From assembly GCA_020722365.1 (NCBI GenBank), contig DYKY01000004.1, positions 1 to 42,421 on the forward strand: a DNA stretch of 42,421 nt, given 5' to 3'. Made by a program: the position numbers and the translations under genes. How positions within the stretch are numbered: the first letter of the stretch is position 1; each line of letters begins with the position of its first letter. The DNA comes from Thermoflexus sp. (GTDB taxonomy: Bacteria; Chloroflexota; Anaerolineae; B4-G1; SLSP01). Positions 37,805-42,421 of the stretch are shown here, piece after piece. The notes beneath the pieces were generated by a model that was given only the letters and a program-made list of their open reading frames with translations, had not been told where the DNA came from and ran no database searches.

Positions 37805-39313
37805 TCAGTCGCGCGAGCGCAGGTGCGGATAGAGGAGCACGTCGCGGATCGAGCGGTGATCGGTCAGCAGCATAGCGAGGCGGTCAATCCCCAGGCCAAA
37901 TCCGCCGTTGGGGGGCATCCCATACTTCAACGCCCGCAGGTAGTCCTCGTCCATCGGTTGCGCTTCCTCGTCCCCGGCTTCGTAATCCCGCCCCTGTTGA
38001 TAGAACCGCTGTTCTTGCTCGAGGGGATCGTTCAACTCGGTAAACGCATTGCCCATTTCCATCCCGCCGACGAACAGTTCGAAGCGTTCCACGTGGGTGG
38101 GATCATCGGGCTTTTGCTTGGCCAGCGGCGAGATGTCGATCGGGTATTCGCGGATGAAAGTGGGCTGGATGATCGTTGGCTCGGCTGCGGAGAGCAGATT
38201 GTCAACCAGATGGCCCCAGGTGGCGTTGCTGGCGGTATCGTAGCCACGGCGACGCATCTCGGCGCGCAGCGCGTCCGCGTCGGGGAACGCCACGTAGTCG
38301 ATGCCGGAGTGGGTGAGGATCACCTCGCGCAACGTCCGGCGCTGCCAGGGCGGCGTGAAGGTGATCTCGTGGCCCTGGTATGCAATCGTGGCGGTACCCA
38401 AAACGCGCTCCACCGTGTAGGCAATCAGTTGTTCGACGGTTTCCATAATGCCGAACAGATCGGTGTACGCGCAGTAGAATTCGAGCTGGGTGAATTCGGG
38501 GTTGTGCTTGAACGACACCCCCTCATTGCGGAAGTCGCGCCCAATCTCGTAGACGCGCTCGTACATTCCGACAAGCAGACGCTTAAGGTACAACTCGAAC
38601 GAGATGCGCAGGTAGAGATCCTGCTTGAGCTGGTTGTGATAGGTGGTAAATGGGCGCGCTGCTGCCCCGCCGTACAACGGTTGCAAGATGGGCGTCTCGA
38701 CTTCGAGATAGCCGTGGTCGTCCAGCCAGGCGCGCAGGGCGCTGATCATCCGCGAGCGGATGCGGAAGTCCTCGCGGACCTGCGGGTTGACGGCCAGATC
38801 GGCGTAGCGTTGGCGGTAGCGCTCTTCGATGTCGGAGAAGGCGCTGTAGCGTGTGAGATGGCCTGCGGCATCCTCGTATTCTTTCGGGATGGGCAACGGC
38901 GTGATGGCTTTTGCCAACATGCGCAGCACTTTGACCTGGACGCTGATTTCCCCGGTGCGTGTGCGAACGACGGGGCCGCCGGCTTCGACGAAATCGCCGA
39001 TATCGAACGCTTTTTTGAACAGTGTGTAGCTCTCGTCTCCTACCTCGTCTTGCCGTATGAAGAGTTGCAGCTTGCCGCTCTCGTCCTCGATGTGCGCGAA
39101 GGCGACCTTTCCCATCACGCGGATGCTGATCAGCCGCCCAGATACCGTGACGGTGGGTGGGACATTGCCGCTGTGCTCGGCGGCAACGAAGGCTTCGACC
39201 GCAGCCTGGGTGGTGTGGGTGCGATAGGCGCGTGGCGGATAGGGTTCGACCCCGGCCTCGCGTAGTTTTTTGAGTTTTTCGATACGTTGGCGTTCTAGTT
39301 CATTGAATTCCAC
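37805..39313 (-). CDS. lysS: Lysyl-tRNA synthetase, class II
   Basis: The 502-aa enzyme loads lysine onto tRNA. An OB-fold anticodon domain (about 55-140, with VSGRLISIRVMGKVAFAHI) is followed by the class II core: motif 2 YEIGRDFRNEGVSFKHNPEF and motif 3 GGFGLGIDRLAMLL. Length is normal for bacteria. The start is GTG at 39313 after GAGGAG with 6 bases' spacing. It follows greA on the same strand, but a hairpin terminator lies between them. Confidence 0.97.
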   Translation of the reverse strand: MEFNELERQRIEKLKKLREAGVEPYPPRAYRTHTTQAAVEAFVAAEHSGNVPPTVTVSGRLISIRVMGKVAFAHIEDESGKLQLFIRQDEVGDESYTLFKKAFDIGDFVEAGGPVVRTRTGEISVQVKVLRMLAKAITPLPIPKEYEDAAGHLTRYSAFSDIEERYRQRYADLAVNPQVREDFRIRSRMISALRAWLDDHGYLEVETPILQPLYGGAAARPFTTYHNQLKQDLYLRISFELYLKRLLVGMYERVYEIGRDFRNEGVSFKHNPEFTQLEFYCAYTDLFGIMETVEQLIAYTVERVLGTATIAYQGHEITFTPPWQRRTLREVILTHSGIDYVAFPDADALRAEMRRRGYDTASNATWGHLVDNLLSAAEPTIIQPTFIREYPIDISPLAKQKPDDPTHVERFELFVGGMEMGNAFTELNDPLEQEQRFYQQGRDYEAGDEEAQPMDEDYLRALKYGMPPNGGFGLGIDRLAMLLTDHRSIRDVLLYPHLRSRD

Positions 39314-39360
39314 TGTTGACTCCTCAAAATAGTCTCAAATCCAAAATTGTGCCATTTACT

Positions 39361-39396
39361 AAACAAGCCCATACGCTGCTCTGTATGGGCTTGTTT
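39361..39396 (-). terminator. Terminator between greA and lysS
   Basis: AAACAAGCCCATAC (39361-39374) is exactly complementary to GTATGGGCTTGTTT (39383-39396), loop 8 bases. Reading on the minus strand the stem ends in TTGTTTAG. Confidence 0.8.
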
Positions 39397-39414
39397 GCTT
39401 GTGTGCGGAATCTA

Positions 39415-39885
39415 TTACTGTACGGAAAGGATGTCGAAAACAATGTCCCCATCTGGCGCTTGAACCACAGCCTTGTCGCCGACACGCTTGCCCAGCAAGG
39501 CTTTGCCAAGCGGTGATTCGTTGGAAATCTTGCCGCGCGCGGGATCGGCCTCGGCGGAACCGACCACGTGATATTCTTCCGGTTCATCGACGCCGTGTTC
39601 CTGGACGGTTACGTGGCTGCCCACGCCAATCACACCACTAGGCTGGTTGCTCTCGATGATAATCGCCTTGCGCAGTTGCTCTTCCAGGGTCAGGATGCGC
39701 CCTTCCACAAACGATTGTTCGCGGCGCGCATCCTCCAGTTCCGCATTTTCGATCAGCTCTCCCTCACCCAACGCCTCATGCAAACGATTCGCCACCTCCT
39801 GGCGGCGAACTGTCTTCAAATAATTTAACTCTTGTTCTAACGCTTCTCGACCTTCCGGCGTGAGGTATACCGGGCGATTGCTCAT
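39415..39885 (-). CDS. greA: Transcription elongation factor GreA
   Basis: The 156-aa factor reaches into the secondary channel of RNA polymerase to stimulate cleavage of backtracked RNA. It starts with YLTPEGREALEQELNYLKT (coiled coil), and the tip reads GELIENAELEDARREQ instead of the usual GDLSENAEYHAAKEEQ. The two acidic tip residues are kept, the first as Glu instead of Asp. The C-terminal globular domain has SPLGKALLGKRVGD. The ATG at 39885 follows GAGGAG. Confidence 0.96.
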   Translation of the reverse strand: MSNRPVYLTPEGREALEQELNYLKTVRRQEVANRLHEALGEGELIENAELEDARREQSFVEGRILTLEEQLRKAIIIESNQPSGVIGVGSHVTVQEHGVDEPEEYHVVGSAEADPARGKISNESPLGKALLGKRVGDKAVVQAPDGDIVFDILSVQ

Positions 39886-39978
39886 ACCGATGCTCCTCTA
39901 AGTCTTGGTTTTTCGTTGTTGAGGTGAATTGGTTTTATAAAAGAAAAACCCGAGAGCGCTTGGCTCACAGGCAAAGCC

Positions 39979-40006
39979 ATTCTACCATATTTTCAGAGAA
40001 TGTAAA
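39979..40006 (-). promoter_or_regulatory. Promoter of greA
   Basis: On the minus strand TTTACA (40006-40001), 16 bases, and TAGAAT (39984-39979) preceded by TGG. The leader is about 90 bases. Confidence 0.7.
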
Positions 40007-40283
40007 GTTAGCCACGAGGAAACTCGCCTACTGTGTCTGTCTTTCTCTCAATTTCGCGAGTGCCTCCCGTTTGTGTTTTTTTCTGCGCTTCCAGGTCAAA
40101 CTCGCAGGGTTCTGCCTGTGTCTGACTCGCTGCTGGCCTGAACGTCAGCCTATTCAAGGCCTTGCTGGCGGTTTATATGGCTCTCAAAACGGGCTTTTAG
40201 TGCACGGAGCAGGTCTTCACGTTGTTGTGCGTCTCGCGAAGACTTCTCGTCACGACAACCGGGGCCTTTTGCAGGATGTGCGT
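40007..40283. other. Intergenic region downstream of the toastrack gene
   Basis: No gene is seen. A hairpin of GTTGTTGTG (40220-40228) with CACGACAAC (40251-40259) contains GTCT/AGAC inside, and could be a terminator for the minus-strand gene or a dispersed palindromic repeat. Confidence 0.4.
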
Positions 40284-41309
40284 CTAGCGAATCTGAATAC
40301 TGCCGGACCCCTGCTCAATGGTCAACTCGATCTTGTAGTCGGCGTTGGCATAATTCTTGGTTTCCCACACGCCCTCGTCGTCGCGCTCGCCGGAGATGAG
40401 CGTGAACCGCCCGTCAGGCTGGAAGCCGCCGCTGCCGCTATCCAACGTCACCCGCATCCCCACGCCCTCAGGCAGGACAATGGTTATGGAACCCGATCCG
40501 CCGTCCAGTTCACCGTCGAAGCTGCTTGCGGCGGGCAGCTTCAGTTCGATGCTGCCGGAGCCGCCGTCGAGGTTAAGATAACTGACGGGCAACCGGCTCA
40601 GGTCGAAATCACAACTGCCGGAGCCGGTGTCCATCCATAGCTCGTAGGCCACGCCGGGATTGAGTTTCACGTCCCATTGCGCATCGCCGTTGTCGAAATC
40701 CCATTGTCCGAGTCCGAATGTGACGCCCTGGAAATAACTGTCCAAGACAACTTCAGCTTGGCTGTTGGTGTTTGTCACATGGAACGCCAGTTCGCCGCGA
40801 TAGTCGACGTCGGCTTCGATCAGGTTGGGGGAATCCTCCAGGGCGCCGAGGTAACCCGGCGCGCTATTCCAGTCGATGGTGACTTTGGCGCTTTCTACTT
40901 TTTCAATGGGATACTCGACGTGCCTGGATTGCAATCTGGCCGGTTGGGCCAGGTTCACCAACGCCGGGATCTGCTCGGCAAAGAAGGCCAGGCCGATGAC
41001 CATCCCGGCGAGGATGAGGATGAGCACGCCGCTGGCAATCGCGCCGCCGAGCGAGCGCCGCCCGATGAGCACATCGAGGCCCAGGGCCACCAGCGCCACC
41101 GGCCAGAACCGCCACAGCACGGCCCATCCCGACTCCGGGAAGACGCCGAGGTTGGAAAGCAGCAAGAGCACGCCAAACCCGATCAGCACGACCGGCCAGA
41201 AGAACGAGCGCCGCTTTTCTTTGTGCTGCGGCGCGCGCGGGGGTTCGCCCTCAGGGAACGGCTGTGGCAGGATCGGCGCTGCGCTTTCGGGAATTCTATC
41301 TTCGTTCAT
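40284..41309 (-). CDS. Membrane protein with LiaF-like helices and a GSGS-repeat beta domain
   Basis: The 341-aa product begins with a proline-rich cytoplasmic tail, then membrane segments at about 37-53, 62-82 and 88-112 in the style of DUF5668/LiaF N-terminal domains. The C-terminal half resembles the 'toastrack' / DUF4097 beta domain: DTGSGSCDF, DGGSGSIEL, DGGSGSITI, DSGSGGF and EQGSGSIQI recur at about 22-50-residue steps, as expected for a right-handed beta structure. Such proteins often take part in envelope-stress sensing, with polymer formation. The ATG at 41309 has GGAGGTAACG before it. The function is inferred from domain type only. Confidence 0.7.
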   Translation of the reverse strand: MNEDRIPESAAPILPQPFPEGEPPRAPQHKEKRRSFFWPVVLIGFGVLLLLSNLGVFPESGWAVLWRFWPVALVALGLDVLIGRRSLGGAIASGVLILILAGMVIGLAFFAEQIPALVNLAQPARLQSRHVEYPIEKVESAKVTIDWNSAPGYLGALEDSPNLIEADVDYRGELAFHVTNTNSQAEVVLDSYFQGVTFGLGQWDFDNGDAQWDVKLNPGVAYELWMDTGSGSCDFDLSRLPVSYLNLDGGSGSIELKLPAASSFDGELDGGSGSITIVLPEGVGMRVTLDSGSGGFQPDGRFTLISGERDDEGVWETKNYANADYKIELTIEQGSGSIQIR

Positions 41310-41339
41310 CGTTACCTCCACCCAGGAGCTTATGTTTCG

Positions 41340-41366
41340 ACGTTCAAACGTGTATACATATACGCA
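41340..41366. promoter_or_regulatory. Palindromes upstream of the toastrack gene
   Basis: ACGTT-CA-AACGT lies near 41340-41351, and GTATACATATAC follows at about 41353. They are placed some 35-55 bases before the start codon and could be operators. No clear promoter pair was found. Confidence 0.3.
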
Positions 41367-41390
41367 GAGGCATAGATGAGGTTGCGCGAT

Positions 41391-41475
41391 GTCTGGCAGG
41401 CTAACAGCCTAAAGCGGCTGTCAAGCCAGCCCGAAGGGCTTTGTGTATTTAGCGCAAGGGCTTCAGCCCGGCGTC
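41391..41475. repeat. Intergenic palindromic repeat, REP-like
   Basis: Several short stems crowd here: GGCTAACAGCC, AGCCCGAAGGGCT and GGGCTTCAGCCC, with GCGCAAG/CTTGCG spanning the last. This 'gggctgaagccc' type of intergenic element is known to me from other GC-rich environmental genomes. Dispersal within this genome cannot be checked. Confidence 0.5.
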
Positions 41476-41491
41476 TTGCGATGGATGAGTG

Positions 41492-42391
41492 TCAGGGGTT
41501 GAGCATTTCGACGGTTGAGCGCAGGCCCAGTTCATCGATCAGGGCGTTCAGTTCAGGGCGCGTCAACACGCGGCCCAGGCCCGCGTAGGCGGTGAGCGCG
41601 GCTTCCATCATATTCGTGCCGAACGAGCGCCCCTCGTAGCGCGGCGTGGTCGTGATCAGGCGCGTCACGCCGCGTTTGCGCAGCGCCACGACGTTCTCGG
41701 CGGTGGTGGTGTTGGTGACCACCGTCTTGCCGCTGAGGTCTTCCGGCATGTACTTCTTCATAAAGAGGAAATCCCCGGCGATCAGGTCGGCGGCCTGCCA
41801 GTAGCGCGTGAACTTCGGCGTGTATTCCTTGCCCGAGCTGCCGTAGAAGATCATCGACATCGGGAAGTGGCTGACGAACGGCAGCATGATCCGCAGCGCC
41901 CGGCGCAGTTGCTTGATGCCCTTGAGTGGGATGGGTAGGTCGAGACCGAACATGAAGTCGCCGAAAACGACCTCGTCGGCGACATCGGCCACGGCGTGCG
42001 CCAGCCCGGGCCGGTCGACGGCCATCGTCACGAAGGCCTTGTGGAAGTGGGGGACGCCGCCCAACGCCGGCGCCGCCAGTTCGAAAACGCGGCGTTCGAG
42101 CGTGTGTTTGAGACCACTGCCGTCGACGACCGGTGTTTTGTGGACGTCCTGCACCCGCTTCATGGCTGCATGAAGCGGGTATGTGCGCTCGTCCAGGTAC
42201 AGATTCAGATCCACACCGCCGACGCCCAACACATCCACCTTGCCATCCAACTCGGCGAACTTGCGCCGCGCCGCCGCCACGTCGCCATCAAAGCCGATGC
42301 GTTCCAGGCTGATCGTCTGCCCTTTGAGATCAACGGTGACGTGCTTGTTGCGGCTCGAACTTCCCAAACTCACACTGACTGCGTGCTTCAT
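41492..42391 (-). CDS. Conserved protein of the 'quinate 5-dehydrogenase'-named family
   Basis: The 299-aa product starts MKHAVSVSLGSSSRNKHVTV, has a DGKVDVLGVGGVDLNLYLD block, then PVVDGSGLKHTLERR and a C-terminal TTTTAENVVALRKRGVTRLI. I recall proteins of this kind in Chloroflexota and other bacteria labelled 'quinate 5-dehydrogenase', but the sequence has no typical Rossmann GxGxxG nucleotide site at the N-terminus, so the name may be an over-annotation. It is soluble, has no signal peptide, and GGAGGG lies just before its ATG. Two ACTATT units are just upstream. Confidence 0.55.
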   Translation of the reverse strand: MKHAVSVSLGSSSRNKHVTVDLKGQTISLERIGFDGDVAAARRKFAELDGKVDVLGVGGVDLNLYLDERTYPLHAAMKRVQDVHKTPVVDGSGLKHTLERRVFELAAPALGGVPHFHKAFVTMAVDRPGLAHAVADVADEVVFGDFMFGLDLPIPLKGIKQLRRALRIMLPFVSHFPMSMIFYGSSGKEYTPKFTRYWQAADLIAGDFLFMKKYMPEDLSGKTVVTNTTTAENVVALRKRGVTRLITTTPRYEGRSFGTNMMEAALTAYAGLGRVLTRPELNALIDELGLRSTVEMLNP

Positions 42392-42407
42392 AAGTCCCTC
42401 CTGCGAG

Positions 42408-42421
42408 AATAGTCGAATAGT
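42408..42421 (-). repeat. ACTATT repeat at the window end
   Basis: AATAGT occurs at 42408-42413 and 42416-42421, i.e. ACTATTCGACTATT on the minus strand. The same unit and the same 8-base step occur upstream of plsC. The repeat may continue beyond the window. Confidence 0.5.

Noticed and set aside
37823-39265. 480-aa open frame on the plus strand opposite lysS
   Set aside because: It is the complementary shadow of lysS, whose class II motifs are unambiguous.
39924-40640. 238-aa open frame on the plus strand across the greA upstream region
   Set aside because: It crosses the greA promoter and the end of the toastrack gene and has no protein-like core.

Overview
The window looks like chromosome of a GC-rich bacterium of the phylum Chloroflexota, probably an Anaerolineae-like lineage. 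The grounds are the proline/threonine-rich lipoprotein and LysM-M23 exported proteins, an S12 protein with an insertion after its N-terminus, zinc-ribbon S14, and the mix of S10/spc/alpha gene order with outward-facing housekeeping genes. The assignment is inference from protein style; no search was possible.

Region by region. (1) Positions 1-3702 hold a minus-strand accessory cluster of six genes that I mostly cannot name. It ends in a protein cut by the window edge with a winged-helix, replication-relaxation-like look. In its middle is about 340 bp with no convincing gene but several strong inverted repeats. (2) Positions 4038-6085 carry a YdjM-type membrane metal-dependent hydrolase and, directly after it, a second copy that has lost its first ~48 codons. 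(3) Positions 6115-7864 carry a LysM/FxLYD lipoprotein that may be translated from a leaderless mRNA, and a plsC acyltransferase. (4) Positions 7887-11994 are rpoB as its own transcription unit, with a near-consensus promoter, a leader of four consecutive hairpins, and a ~140-residue repetitive insertion in the protein. rpoC does not follow. (5) Positions 12019-32436 are a long ribosomal cluster: str (rpsL, rpsG, fusA, tuf), S10, spc and alpha genes through rplQ, then truA, rplM and rpsI, closed by a strong terminator. adk, map and infA, usual between secY and rpmJ, are absent, and a promoter sits there instead. (6) Positions 32551-42391 hold housekeeping genes on both strands: a tetrapyrrole-methylase/MazG fusion, thioredoxin, two tandem LysM-M23 envelope peptidases, an HD hydrolase, lysS, greA, a membrane protein with a GSGS-repeat beta domain, and a conserved protein of a family I recall as 'quinate 5-dehydrogenase'.

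Functionally the core encodes much of the ribosome, both main elongation factors, the alpha and beta subunits of RNA polymerase and the SecY channel, and therefore coordinates growth. Its control signals can be read directly: extended -10 promoters with TGG before TATAAT or TAGAAT, a candidate attenuator before rpsL, a perfect 11-bp hairpin between rpsJ and rplC, and clear intrinsic terminators.

The most unusual points are the EF-Tu whose switch I lacks the universal RGITI motif, an EF-G with a changed domain IV loop, the repeat-built RpoB insertion, the separation of rpoB from rpoC, and the structured rpoB and rpsL leaders. The left accessory cluster is the best place to look for an undescribed system, but its function cannot be read from sequence alone.
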